Of a stretch of 64,000 nucleotides of DNA, positions 1-11,543 are shown piece by piece. The notes beneath the pieces were generated by a model, which was not told where the DNA came from, made no database searches, and was given only the letters and a program-made list of their open reading frames with translations. The translations under genes and the position numbers were made by a program. The DNA is from Peribolospora baueri (Eukaryota; Basidiomycota; Peribolosporomycetes; Peribolosporales; Peribolosporaceae): assembly GCA_029717555.1 (NCBI GenBank), contig JAMDHS010000065.1, positions 1 to 64,000 on the forward strand, read 5' to 3'. How positions within the stretch are numbered: the first letter of the stretch is position 1; every line of letters begins with the position of its first letter.

Positions 1-451
1 AGTGAAAAAAAAAAAAAAAAAAAAAAAAAAGTAACAAAAAAGGACAAAGGCGAGAAAAAATAAGTGAGAACGGGATGGAGAGGGAGTGAAAAAGGGGCTA
101 CAGCGATGGGATCGTCGAGCGTCTCAGATATCCATTCTAATATGACATGGTGAAAGCGGTTTAGTTCTTGACGCCGGCGGCGCCCGTGGGATGGGCGATT
201 GCAGTGAGGTGGTGGTAGAACGCGACATGCGAAGCGGTGGGGCCGCATTGGTAGACGACTGCGGAGAGCAAAGGGCGCTCGTTCAGTACCGGGGCCAGTG
301 AAATAGGGCGCTAAGACGATGGCAAAATGGCTCACAGCTCGCGGCGACGTAAGAGGAGAACATGGACTTGGCGTACGCGGCTGTCAAGTAAGACGACGAA
401 AGGCAGTCAGGGAGAGGCCGTCGGTCGGTCGGGTGAGCGTGCGTTGAACGG
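1..451. other. 3' flank of GDH2
   Basis: No gene is supported here. The stretch lies downstream of the minus-strand GDH2 stop. It opens with a 26-base A run at 5-30 followed by purine-rich sequence. No terminator-like or repeat structure beyond the homopolymer was seen. Confidence 0.5.
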
Positions 452-3400
452 TTAGCGCGTCCTCAGAGTCGCCCCGTCCATTCCAATCAACTCACGCGGC
501 AAGCGCTTCAAGATGACATCCAAGCCAACTTTCTTGATGAGCGTCTGCGGAACGACGCGCTCCATGACCGAGCGACGGAGGTTCTGCTGGTCGTACAGGT
601 CCGTCTGCTCCAGCTCCTCCTGAAGGCTGTTCAGCGTCCGCGACAGCTCGTCCGAGACAAGCGTGCGCGCCTTGCCCGTCTTGATGCTCTCTCTCCAGAT
701 GGCGGCAAACCTGCATAGTACCACGTCGGAAAGGGTGCCGAAGAGAGCAATCCGATCAGCGTTGACGTTCCGAGGCGCCCTGCGAGCCTAAACCAAAATA
801 CAACGGAGATCCAACTCACTCGGCCGCAGCGTTGGCAGTGATGATGGTCTGGATATCCCGAACGTAGCTCAGGTAGAACGGCGTTGGCTTGCCGTCTTGG
901 AAGAGCATGAGAGAGAGGTACTCCTCGTCGGACAGGGCGAGACCGCAAAGCACCTCAAGAGAGGAAGACGTGACGCCGCCCTTGTTCGCACTTGCGTCCT
1001 TGAACAGGATGACCTTCTTCCTCTCCAGCTCCAGACGAGCTTGATGAGTGATGAAAAGGTTGGCGCCCTCCACGATGTACTGGTGAATTCGAGCCGTGAG
1101 GACCGACTCATCGGCTAACGAGCTCCGACGAAGAACAAGCGCGGCTGGTGACTCACCTTGAAATGCGGCTTGCCCTCGGCATCAAAGAGGTTAGACACGT
1201 TGGAGATGTTGATCGCCTCGGGACGACCGCCGCAAGGCACGAAGAGGTCGGACTTGAAGCGGAAATGGGCGTTGTTGCGGAACTGCACGCCGTCGGGCAC
1301 GAGCTCTCCGGCTATGAAGGAAACGATAGGAAGACGTCAAATGGGGCACCGAAATCGAGCACGAACGTCTCCGGCACTCACAAGGCAACCGAACATCGGT
1401 CTCGTCAACGAGCACGCGATATCCGTCCTTGGACAGCTTGGACGTATCGAACTCGGAGATGGTCACGCGACGCTTGGCGAGCCTGACGAGCTCGGCCCGA
1501 TCGATACCGTGAGGGTCATGGAGGACGCCGGAGCCGTCGATGATGGCCACCGTCTTGTCGGTGCTGAGCAAGATCTCGTTGCTACCCAGGTCACCGTCCG
1601 GTCCTCCGGTCTGTACCTTGGTTATCTCTGATTCCTTGAGGCCGAGCTGCCTGTAAATACCGACGATGTACTGTCGCACGCTCTGTAAAGAGTGGCAAGG
1701 ACGAAGGAGTGGTGGACATGAGAAGACCTGCCAATCTGGGCGAGCCATCATTCACGAAACGACTGCTCGCTCACCAAAGACTGCATTGGACATGATGCGA
1801 TAAAGACAGAACGAGCGAGTTAGCTCTGCAGCCTAACGGACAGTCCACCGCGTGGTTCCAGTGAATCGAACACTCACCGTCATGCCCCATACGTCGTGCG
1901 GAACGCCGCCGAGCGTAGCGGCCGTCTTTCCGGTCGTAAAGGCTACGTATGTAAGGGACGGCGAACGTAAGCCAAATCCGGAAGACGGGGCCAAGTTGAG
2001 CGAGAAGGTACGATATTGAGATGGACATCACGTCACGGTCACTCACACTTCCACCAGGGAGCGCCACGTTCGCGAGCGTGCACTGCGAAGCGAGTTCCGC
2101 GGGAGACAACGGGGTCAGCTGAGCCAGCCCGCTTGGAGGCAAGCAAGCGCGCAGGAGGAGGTCCCTCCACTCACGAGCGGCCCAGTCCATCATACCGGCA
2201 GTGCCCTCGTCGGGACCAAGGAACTGCGAAAAAAAGCGGGCAGAGCGCGGCGACGCGATGATCATCAACACGATAGCTCGACTCCGAGCCAACCGATCCA
2301 GAAAGCGTTCGTTCGACCGGCGGACTGAACCTCACCAGCAGCTCGTCTTTCTTGAGCAGGTCCACAATCTCGATTTTGACACCGGGCGTAGAGCCCTTGA
2401 TGAGCAGGTCGAGGATTGCGTCGACGTACTTCTCAAACCTGCAGACGGCAAGGGAAAGAAAGGGCGAATGCAGGTGATGAGCCATGACGGTCGATGCTAC
2501 CCTTAATCGGCGATGTCGGGACATGCAGACCATCGACACTCACGCCAGCTTGGGATCAGCGTCGAGGTCAGGGAAGATAACGCCCTTGGCGCCGCCTTCG
2601 GGAATGTCCTCTGACGGCGCGAGAGAAACGCGAAAAAAGACATACGACGTCGTTCATTCAGCCCGCGTCGACGCAAACGTCAAGTCCAGTGCCTCTCCCC
2701 TCGCTCCGCCTCGCCCACTACTCACTGTTCTTCAACGCTTGCGTCGAGGCAAGGGCATAGTTCTCGTCGAACAGGGTGCGCTGGTTGATGGAGAAGGCCT
2801 CCTTGTTGCGCGAGCGGATGATGCGGATTCCGCCGCGAGCGACGTCACGGAAGCGCACGTGGAAGCCGCGGAACTGGACGCCGACGACGAACATGATGCC
2901 GAACGGCTTGACGGGATACTCTTCCTCTGGGAGGAAGGAGGCTGTGCGTGGAAAGGTTGTGGATGAGGGCACGTTCGCGGGAACGCTGGAAAGAAAAGAA
3001 AAAAAAATGAAAGCACCACTTACGATGGAGCCTGAAGCTGATGGCGACCTTGGTCGGAGCTAGAAAAGTGACACACAAGCACCACGGCTTTCAGTCAGCC
3101 ACGTTCCTTGCGCTCCCACATAAAACTACAAAAGTGGACAGAGACCCACTGTAAAAGTTGGTCCTCAGCGTAGCCTTGTTGAAGATGAGGAACGCCTGGA
3201 GCACTTGCAGTTCGTGGGTGTTGGTGGCGGCCTTGCGGATCTTGTCGTACACCTGCTCGTCGGTGAGGACGGCCTCGGTGCGGAGGCGCTGGTAGGACAG
3301 GGTGGGGCTGCGAATGGCCGGGAGCAAGCGAAGTAAATGGGACGTCCGCACTGGCTGTGAGAGGGAGAGGAAAAAGAAAGCCGTTGCAACGTACACTAGT

Positions 3401-5470
3401 TGGTCATTCTCAGCGCCAGGGTAGTGAACGTTGGCAAAGTGGACGTAGAGCGTCCGGATCTGGGAGTTTATGAAAAGGGAGGAGGGAGAGAATGGAGGGA
3501 ACATGATGGATCAGTGCGCGAACCGAGCGGACGCACTCTTTCACGGGGTGTATGCCAGACGACATGATACGAAACTCACCAGTTCAGGATGGGCAAGAAT
3601 GACATCCTGAATACTCTGCCTGGTGAACGTTTCCTCCCTGAAGCGCACGCGGATGTCGTTGAGCACGGTCGCATGAACCGGGTTGGACTCGTCGAGGACA
3701 TTCCTCAGCGCTGCGTATGCTTGACCCAACCGGTCTGTGTACACGAACCGGGCGCCAAGACGAGGGGAGGGGAGAAAGGGGAAAGGAGGATGGTGAGCAC
3801 TCGATTGATGGATGCGATCGACATGGCGAGGCGGGCGATGCTTACTGCAGAAATGCTGGGCGAAGATGAAGCCGACATATGCGTACCTGTTGGGTGGAAT
3901 GGGAGAAGGAAAGCGTTTGTTAGAGGCACGATAAAACTTCTAGTTTCGTCCACGGCAATGAAAGAGACTCACGTCGCCTCCTGGACGGCATGGCCAAGAC
4001 CGGGCTCGACAGTGCCGGAGAAGAAGGGGTCTGCGTACGGGATGGCATCGTGAGATTATGAAGACGGTGGGAACGCGAGCGAATAGACGGCCGTACTGAC
4101 TGTCAGGGAGGACATAAATTAAAGAGATCTCCTTGGTGATCTGGTGGATGGAATGCTCGATAGGCGGGCCGCGCGAGTTGGGAAGCGGGTTGAGGTAGCA
4201 GGAAATGATAGTCTGGAAAGGAAAATAAGATAAAATTAGGCGGTACGGATAACAAAGAGACGGCATGGCGGTGGCGCACTCACCACGCCATTGCTGAACT
4301 GCTCGACGTACTTGCGCGAGCTGTAGAGGCCGTAAAAGTGATAGAGGTCGCTGAGGGCAGAGAAGAAGTGCTTGGTGGTGCCCATGCGATAGCCGATGAC
4401 CACCCTCTTTTCCCTCGAGCCCTCCACCTCGAAGAGCTCGATGACGGGGCCATGCCTCATGAGGGTCTGCTCCATGACGCTCTGGTAGATGGCCATCGTG
4501 TTCTCCGAGGCCTTGGAGAGGAAGGTGCGGTCGGAGACGTGGCGGATGTCGGAGTAGGATGGGTCGGAGGGAACGGGGGTGGGGTTGTCGAAGTGGCACT
4601 TGGCGAGGAAGTAGCAGCGCAGCTGCTGGGACGACTTTGCGGAAACGGGGCCTGTGGAACGGTACGTCTCGAGGCGGTAGGCTTTGTCGGGGGACGTCGA
4701 GGCGTCAAGGTAGTTCTCGTCGATCCTGGGGAAGAAGGAGATGGAGGAGCGACGGTGAGCGCGGACCATGGTGTCATGCGTGCCTTGTGCGCTTCGCTTC
4801 GCTCGCTCGCTCGCCCGCACTCACTTCCTCTCCCAAAGCGGGCCATCAAGCTGGCTCCTACCGGGCTGAGAGCTGTGAATATAAACAGCGCCTTCTTCGC
4901 TCTCCTTCTCGAGATCAATCTCGAGCCGGTTCGAGTGCTTGGTATAGGCCATAATCTTGGCTCCAAAGAGGGCAAGGACGTGATCGGCGACGGTGTCTAC
5001 GGACTCGAGACGAAAGTAAGTGTCGTCTATTCCAAGGTTCCTGAGGTGGGGGGAGAGGGGGGGGAGGCGGTGAGCGGAGATGAGCTGGGGGAAGACGGAG
5101 GAGGACAAGACGCACTGATAAAACCAGGCGACCTCGGCGCTGACGAGCTCGGGGGGGATGAAGCCCTTCTGGCGGAGGAGGGCCTCTACCTTGGCGGCCT
5201 GTTCACGCTTGCCTTCGAAGACCTCATCGCGGTAGCCACTGGAAAGGGGGGGGGTTCACGGAGTCAGCCGATCCGATCTTCCTTCGTACGTTCTTCGACT
5301 CGCCCACCTACGCACGTGTCGTTGGCGACCTTGTGGTCGATGGGGGTGGCGGACCTCATGGGTGTGCTGGGGACGGAGAGCAGGGCTGCCTTGACGTTGT
5401 GAAGGCTGAGAGGGTCATTGTGGGCGAGGGGGCCGGAGGAAGGGGACGGGGACGGGTTCGGGCTGGCCAT
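452..5470 (-). CDS. GDH2: NAD-specific glutamate dehydrogenase, large fungal type
   Basis: Oxidatively deaminates glutamate to 2-oxoglutarate and ammonium using NAD; a central enzyme of nitrogen catabolism. The chain is built from about a dozen exons. It starts at MASPNPSPSPSSG and passes through an N-terminal regulatory region (GYRDEVFEGKREQAAK). The catalytic part shows RFRDVARGGIRIIRSRN, the cofactor-side FVPCGGRPEAINISNV, and the late motif FKDASANKGGVTSSSLEV typical of this roughly 1,000-residue family. It ends at GMDGATLRTR before TAA at 452-454. Introns are short with GTGAGT-like donors. The ATG at 5468-5470 is the first in frame and is followed by a Ser/Pro-rich leader that may be unstructured. 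No frameshift was seen. The family match is secure; individual exon joins were not all verified. Confidence 0.93.
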
Positions 5471-6132
5471 GGCGGAGAGGAAAGAGGGTGGAGTTGGAGG
5501 GAGGGAGGGAGGAGAGAAAGGAGATGGTGGGGGATGTGAGAAGGGAGGTGGAGTCGGAGTCGGAGCGGGTATGTTTTATGTTTTATGTCGCTGCACCGAG
5601 TCGAGTCGAGCCCAGCCGAGTCGAATAGAAACGAGCCGAGTGGGTCGGGTCCGCAGACGACGAAGACAACGACGACCACCGCCGTCCTTGGCCGTCCTTG
5701 TCCGTCCCTACGTCTACGTCAGCCGTCTGTGTGTCTTTGTGGCTGTCTGACTGGCTGGTCAGCGTCCGCCCGGAGTGCGTCTCTCTCTCCGGCGTCTACG
5801 GCGACTGACTGGGCGTCGTGCAGCGGTCGTTGGGGTTGGACGCCAGGCGGGGGACACCGACCGGCTTTCGTCCCTCGGCGACTAACCACGAGGTCGAGGC
5901 CAGGCCAGGCGATGCGACGCAAGGCAAGGCAAGGCGAGGAGAGGAGAGGCGGGAGAGGAGAGCAGAGCAGGACGGAGCGGAGCACGCGAGCGAGCCGTTC
6001 GATCGCAGGAGGCGGGGGCGAGAGCGATATCGACGGTGGCGCCCGGCCGGGGGCGGGCTCAAGCGCACTCAAGAGACCAGGCCAAGTCGATAGATAGTCT
6101 TCCCTGGTCTATTGGCTTGGGGTATAAAAATA
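5471..6132. promoter_or_regulatory. GDH2 upstream region
   Basis: Non-coding stretch upstream of GDH2. It contains a cluster of CGAGT/CCGAGT words at about 5597-5650 and a purine-rich GAGGA/AGGCA tract at about 5925-5990. No conserved regulator site can be named with confidence. Open frames here are short and compositionally driven. Confidence 0.4.
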
Positions 6133-6689
6133 CAGTCAACGCTGTCTATAAGCACAAGAGTTGTATAGCCCGAGGGCTATGCAGTGTGCGGGAGGGAGAC
6201 TACCCAGAGGAGTCTATGCATATTTGCCGCCAGTCGTTGCCACAGTCGACAGCGTCCGTCAAGGCATGAATTCCAAGCTTTACTGTAATGTTCAAGAAGA
6301 AGCGTGTGCAGAAAAGAATCGTCGAAGGTCGGTTTGTTTACGCGGCTCGTTGACATGTTCTTTGAAAGAGATGGTGAAACGCGGACAAGCAACCACGTGT
6401 AGTAATGTTAGAACGAAAACCGCAGTAACACAGTTTGCCTACATAGTCATGCCCGCTTTCAGCCGCGTAAACACGGTGAACGTGACCCTCAACCCTAACT
6501 ATGCATGCCGAGGGCGCATAAGTGGTAAGGACGGCACCGGCGTCAGTGCTATGCAATATGCGGGTATGTCAGTATGCATATAGACCGGTATTGGCTGGGA
6601 GCAGTCAATTTTTGGCTGGGGACAAGCGGGAAAGGGAGATCGCTATGCACTATGCGAAGGCATGCCTATGGACCCGACAGGGTTGACTG
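6133..6689. mobile_element. 557-bp TA-flanked MITE, Tc1/mariner-pogo type
   Basis: The ends form terminal inverted repeats. The left end reads CAGTCAACGCTGTC and the reverse complement of the right end reads CAGTCAACCCTGTC, matching at 13 of 14 positions. Each end is directly flanked by TA (6131-6132 and 6690-6691), the target duplication of Tc1/mariner/pogo elements. The CAGTCAACCCTGT-like end resembles pogo/Tigger termini. The interior holds no transposase frame, so it is a non-autonomous element. Three related internal words (GCTATGCA-N-TATGCG type) occur near 6177, 6549 and 6642, and several TATGCAT words occur, suggesting sub-terminal binding repeats. The base composition is less GC-rich than the flanks. 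Confidence 0.75.
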
Positions 6690-6812
6690 TATTGGCTTTT
6701 AAAGGGTACTTACTTGCCTGCCTCGGGCGGCCTCATGTAAACCAAGCTCCCAAATCGAGGCAGGTATGGCGTTTCCGTACCTGACTATTCCGACTCGATC
6801 GAACACCATTTC

Positions 6813-7019
6813 CTAACGACAGCGAACTCTGGGCCGGTCACATCGGAACATCGTCGACCGCAAGATCGGATCTGTCGGTGTCCTGGAAGGTATGACTGTT
6901 CTAAGGCTGCCCAGGGCTTCCGGACTGGCCATAACGTATATGAGCGTACCCCCGAGCACAGCTTCCACCATGCACATCTTTCCGGCATGCGTTTTCCCTA
7001 AATTTGCTTCACAATTCAC
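6813..7019 (-). other. Possible relic coding fragment, unknown family
   Basis: An open minus-strand stretch of 68 codons contains a non-repetitive, protein-like segment (ANLGKTHAGKMCMVEAVLGG, then LIYVMASPEALGSL). There is no ATG, no clear splice context and no partner exon nearby. The segment reads more like real protein than its neighbours, but I do not recognise the family. It lies next to the MITE, so it may be a remnant of a larger element or gene. Confidence is low. Confidence 0.2.
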
Positions 7020-7330
7020 AGTCTGCGCCGTTTCTCTATTGTCTATCCGCCTTGTTCATGAATAGACCGACAAACAGCCTGGCTGAGAAACAGCCAATTG
7101 CTTTACATGGCTGCTGGTCATTAGACACTCTCTCTGATACACTCTTCGGCTTCAGAGATTGGCTAAACACAATGCCCGTCCGTCCGTCTTCCCGGCATGC
7201 CGTTCTCAATTTACTTGACAAAAGGACCTCCCATTACGCACTGGACAGTTTCCTTTTTGTCGATCCGTCTTGTCATGAATAGATCGATTATCAGAGTGCC
7301 TGAGAGACGCCCGAGTGCTTGACACGGTCT
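6960..7330. repeat. Diverged tandem direct duplication, two copies
   Basis: Two blocks about 220 bp apart share the same order of words. Copy one (about 6980-7115) has CGGCATGCG, a T-rich run, TTGTTCATGAATAGACCGA, then CCTGGCTGAGAAACAGCC. Copy two (about 7190-7325) has CGGCATGCC, TTGTCATGAATAGATCGA, then TGCCTGAGAGACGCCC. Many differences separate them, so the duplication is old. No gene is assigned to it. Confidence 0.5.
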
Positions 7331-7497
7331 CGTCCCTTCCGCAGCTCTCCTTGCGCTAGACGTCGGCCGAGTCGGACGCGCTGGGGTCCCATCGGCCTAG
7401 GAAGTGGACACGCAAAGCCAACGGGGACCGCGTCGTCCCTCGACGCGCCCCTCCGCGAAGGGTGACTTGGGATCCCGGGGCCTTTTTTCTGCTGCAG

Positions 7498-8263
7498 ACA
7501 CATCGTTGGCACTTCTGTCGAGTTCCTCTCCAAGGTAAAACTCTCCGTCGAGTCCCATATCGAAAAAAATCGCCCCCGAGCTCCCTTTTTGGCAAACCGT
7601 CTCCAACAATCTGCTGAATCGAGCACATCGAACACCCCTGCCGACAAGAATGCGCTCCGGCGCGAAAAACGCCGTCGCGAGCTCGACGACCCCAACAGCG
7701 CTCGTTTGGCAGCGCAGAGGGCCAGGGACGAAGAGAGGAGGATGCAGAGGGAGCCAGAAGTCGAGGCGTACTTGCGCCATGAATTGGGCCCTGAACGTGT
7801 GGAGTATGCTATTGGAGCATAGCCTAGTCAACCTCACCGTGCAGCATCTAAAGCGTCTGCTGGACGCGATGAGGCCGCTCGTCATTGTCTCTTTTTCGTC
7901 GCCACCGTGATCGTGGACGACTGGACCTCCATTGCGTCATCCGCATCGGACGACTTGGCCTCCATGCCTGTTTCTCTGTCGGAGATGCATGGAGACGTGT
8001 ACCGTCAGCGCATGGCGGCAAAGCTTGCGCGACAAGGTCAGCCTGTGCCCGACGTCACGAAAATCAAGGCGACAGCGCAGGGCGACGTGGAGGGCAGGCC
8101 GATCACCCGCTTCCTGCAACTCCCCCTGGAGCTCGCTCGGAGCCTGTGGTGGAGGGAGCGGATCGAGAGAGGAGAGGGGGAACCCAAGCTGTCAATGTGG
8201 GACGTGACGGGGAAGAAGGGAAGTGAGGGACCGCCAATTAAGCGGAAAAGACGCAGACAGTGA
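7498..8263 (+). CDS. Unrecognised gene or gene relic with basic C-terminus
   Basis: A single plus-strand frame is open from about 7466 to the TGA at 8261-8263, apart from one TAG at 7820-7822. A 48-nt intron (7797-7844, GTGTGG...GTGCAG) would remove that stop and keep the frame. A strong acceptor (CCTTTTTTCTGCTGCAG) ends at 7497 and could start this exon. The protein has a charged region (RREKRRRELDDPNSARLAAQ), a segment ITRFLQLPLELARSLWWRER, and a nuclear-localisation-like tail KRKRRRQ. An A-rich 3' tract follows the stop. No upstream ATG exon was found, so this could equally be a decayed gene. No family is recognised. Confidence 0.3.
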
Positions 8264-8557
8264 CTGGTCGTGTTATGTACATAAAAAAACAAGGCGTCGT
8301 GCTGCACACGAGGCCGTGGCGCGTGGTTGGTGCTCGCTGGTTGAATGAATAATGTTCGTCGTACAACGTTACGCGGCGACTACGCCGCAATGTCCGCTCG
8401 GTCGCGTCGCAATGATCGTTCACGTGCGCGTCGTAGACGTGCGAGCGAGTGTTGAGTTTTCTTTGCGCAGACGCCGGGTCAGGCCGCCCCGTGTACGCAA
8501 AGCGCTTTGATATTTGTAGGGCTGCAGCAGTGAAATGCAACATCCCTTTGATGTTTG

Positions 8558-8629
8558 GCTTCTTTAGCTCAATGGCAGAGCACCGGCTTTCTAATCCGGA
8601 GGTTGCGGGTTCGAGTCCCGTAAGAAGCT
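8558..8629 (+). tRNA. tRNA-Arg(UCU)
   Basis: A complete cloverleaf of 72 nt without intron. The acceptor stem is GCTTCTT/AAGAAGC. The D arm is GCTC/GAGC. The anticodon loop TTTCTAA gives UCU at 8590-8592. The T arm is GCGGG-TTCGAGT-CCCGT. The A box (TAGCTCAATGG) and B box (GGTTCGAGTCC) match the polymerase III consensus, and a TTTT run follows at 8632. The anticodon stem CCGGC/TCCGG has a C-U mismatch at its loop-closing pair (31-39). The discriminator base is T. It decodes AGA. Confidence 0.9.
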
Positions 8630-9697
8630 GGATTTTGCTGCGCTGCGCTGTGGGCCTGCCGCGGTCGATAGTCATGAGACTGTCTTGTTGTTTGTATTTT
8701 TCTTTTTTTGTCTTTTCTGCAGTCGCCTCGGAGGCGGGCCAGGGGCGGCTTTTCCTGGCCGAGACAATAAGGGAGGCTATAGGCACGTACAGAACGAGAC
8801 TAGGCCAGCCGGACGCGACCCCGTCTTGCCGCCGGTGATCACGCCCGCGGCGCGCCCTGCATGTACCACGTGGACTGAGAACGCCCATGGAGCCAAACAA
8901 TGGAGCGTCACGAGAAGGCTCCTTCCTGTTTCTCTATGCAGCCGCACCCCCGCCGTACCGGCATCGTGGATGGCTGGTTGGCGGGCGGGCTGGTTGGTTG
9001 GAGGTGGGCGGGTGGGGATGCCGGAGACGTCGAGGCGCAGGTGGGTGTAGTTGTGGAATGCGACCGTTCGTTCGTACATTTACATCCGGGAACATGTGGC
9101 CAGAGCGCGGGACAGCCTGTCAAGGAGGTGAGGTAGGGGGAGGAAGGGAAGGGGCCCGCGGATCACGGCGTCCGTCCACGCGACCCAGCTCAACCCAACG
9201 AACGAAGCGAACACCCCGACCTTCCCGCTCACCTGTCGCCCGTCGCCCTTCTTTCTCCTTCAGCACCCGCTCTCGTCGGCCGGCAGCGCCACACCCCCAA
9301 TTTTCTCTTTCCCGCGCCCTCACTCCACCACCTTCCTTATTAGCCGCCGCCCCATATTTTGGCTGGATGGGTTCGGGCTGGGTATTCCAAGATGGATGGA
9401 AGGACGCCCCCGGCGATGAGATTTTTTTCTCCAGCTAGCTGACATAGACAGGTAGACAGACAGATGTCTCGAGACGGCTCGTTCGCACCGTCCCATCTCC
9501 TTCTTCCGTATGTCGTGTATGTTCTCCGCTCCGTTCGCCCATGTCACCCATGTACGATAATGACCTACACCCACCACTTGCCCTCTTCCACTTTCCTTAG
9601 CCCTCGTCACGTCACGTGGCAACCAACCCTGCACGCTGACTGACGAACCGAACGATATGCGAAAGAAGAGCTAGCTCCCACTGGGAGGGGGGGGGCA
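8630..9697. other. Intergenic, no gene seen
   Basis: This stretch between the tRNA and the MTC1 stop shows only compositionally driven open frames on both strands. It has a GGTTG/GGCGGG-rich patch near 8965-9040 and a C/T-rich tract near 9150-9350. No repeat ends, RNA gene or conserved coding segment was seen. Confidence 0.4.
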
Positions 9698-11543
9698 TCA
9701 TGCGGCGTCGGCGTCGGCCTCGCCACCACTCCGTGGAGGCACGCCTTCCGTCGTGCTCTTCTCGCCTTGCACGGCCTCTGGCTTGATCGCCTTGATGCTC
9801 CGTCCAGTCTGACGGCCCGAGACGTAGTCTATTCCAAGTATTCCAAGGAGCGGGTGCGGGGAATCGATCGATGGATGGACGGATGGATACGCAAATGTCA
9901 GCGTCGTCCCCACTCGTGGACGAATCGGACTGGATTGCGCTCGTCGCCCCACTCACCCTGTGCGATCACGGTCAGACCGCCCTTGAGCACGTCCACCATC
10001 GCGTCCTCCACCCACTCGTTCTGCTCCCAAGGCACGTCCAGCCAACTCCCCGGTAGCGCTTGCGTGACGGTACGATGGGAGAGCGCGTTGTTCGGGTCTT
10101 GGAGCAAAAGGACAAAGAACAGGTGTCTCTGCGCTTCCGGACTCGAACCGAGCGCGTCCTTCGACTCTCCTTGCTCCTCGCCCTCGCCCAGCGGGTAGAA
10201 GGGAAGCGCGGCCAGACAGGGCTGGATGCGAAGAAAGACAGGACAAGTCGTCACCGGCACCAACACGTTTGGGCTGCGCGCTGTCGGCTTCGGCGTCGCC
10301 TCATATCGCTTGATGAGAGATTCCAAATTGGCCTGCAGACAGCACAGCGGTGAGGCGTGAGCACGCCGCCGACGTCGCCGCCAATCAAAGCTCGAACGAA
10401 AGAACGCTCACTTCTGCCAGCTTGTACGCCGCCTGGAATCCGTCGATCGCATTAAGGTCCCTCTCCGCCCCTGCCTCTTCCTTCCTCTTTTCCTCCTCCC
10501 GCTTGTTCACCACCAGGTCGCCGCCGTTCTCCACCTGCTCCATCACCTTGGCGAGCACCTTGTACACCAATGACTCGATGCCGTCGTAACCCACCATGTC
10601 GTGGCTCAGCGTGATCTCGATCACCTCGTGTTCCGCGATGGGAGGTGCCACGGCATTGAGGATGTCCGACAACGTGCTTCGTCCGACCGTCGAAAGGTCG
10701 TGGCCTGCTCCCAGGCCCAGGCCGGAATGAATACGAGGTCAACGGCTGAACCGCCGCCCAGTCCTCCTTTCCACTCACTCACTCACCAATCTTCTCCAGC
10801 TGCACATTCTTCACATAGTCCCTCACATTCTCACCCCACTTTCTCGCCTGCTCATTCTTCTGCAAGTTCCTCACCTGCTCGTCCGCTGCGTTGCGAGCTT
10901 GTTGGAGCACGTTGCTGGCTTGCGACCACATCGCGCCCCACGACGAGCCGCCTCCCCAAGACCCCCAGCCGCCGTCACCATCGCTTTCTCCTTGAGCAGT
11001 GGCCTCTTTCTTCGTGGGAACGGACTGAGACGCCGCAGAGTCGCCAAAAGGCGGAGTTTTGCTCTGTCCAGCCCCGCCGGGAGAGCGCTGCGAGTCACTC
11101 GAAACCCTCCCACTTCCAGACGCCGCGGCCACTGTCGGACCCTTGAGTGAACCGCGTGATGACGCCCTCGACAGGTCTGCCCGGACTGAACCGGGCCCAT
11201 CAGAGGGCGGACGGGCGATGCCGGCGTCGCCCAAGCTCTTTCGCGCCGTGGAGGCGGCGAGTTCATCGAACGAGTCGAGCAGCGCCTGCGCCTCGTCCAT
11301 CTTCGTTCCGCCCCCGCTTCCTACTCCAGAAGCCTGAGTCGCTATCGCGGCCCCACCGGCAGGAGGGTTAGAAGATGACTCTTTGGAGGAGCTCGAGGAA
11401 GCCTTCGGGCGGGCCTGGGCGCCGGACAGGGCGCGGCGGGGCGCCGGCTCGGCGCCGAGCGACTCGAGCTCGTCAAGCAGGCGCTGCGCATCGTCCCGTG
11501 CTGGGGTCGCCAAAGCTTTCTTTTGCTGTTCCTGGTCGGTCAT
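9698..11543 (-). CDS. MTC1: MTC1-like protein (maintenance of telomere capping 1 family)
   Basis: Four exons (11543-10787, 10704-10412, 10332-9957, 9828-9698) join in frame to about 518 residues. The N-terminus MTDQEQQKKALATPARDDAQ is followed by a repeated short motif (RLLDELESLG, then ALLDSFDEL), typical of this fungal DUF5427 family. After it comes a Ser/Gly-rich linker, a Trp/Gly patch (GGWGSWGGGSSWGAMW), a helical region, and the C-terminal globular part (LSDILNAVAPPIAEHEVIEI; SWLDVPWEQNEWVEDAM). Yeast Mtc1 is linked genetically to telomere capping and physically to the early secretory pathway; its biochemical role is unknown. The gene is divergent from MVP1, with 423 bp between the two start codons. 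Confidence 0.8.

Noticed and set aside
5-30. A26 run as a retroposon tail
   Set aside because: No coding remnant or target duplication is visible upstream because the window begins here; a plain homopolymer is enough.
6484-6496. Telomere-like AACCCTAAC word
   Set aside because: Only about one and a half repeats, inside the MITE; no array.
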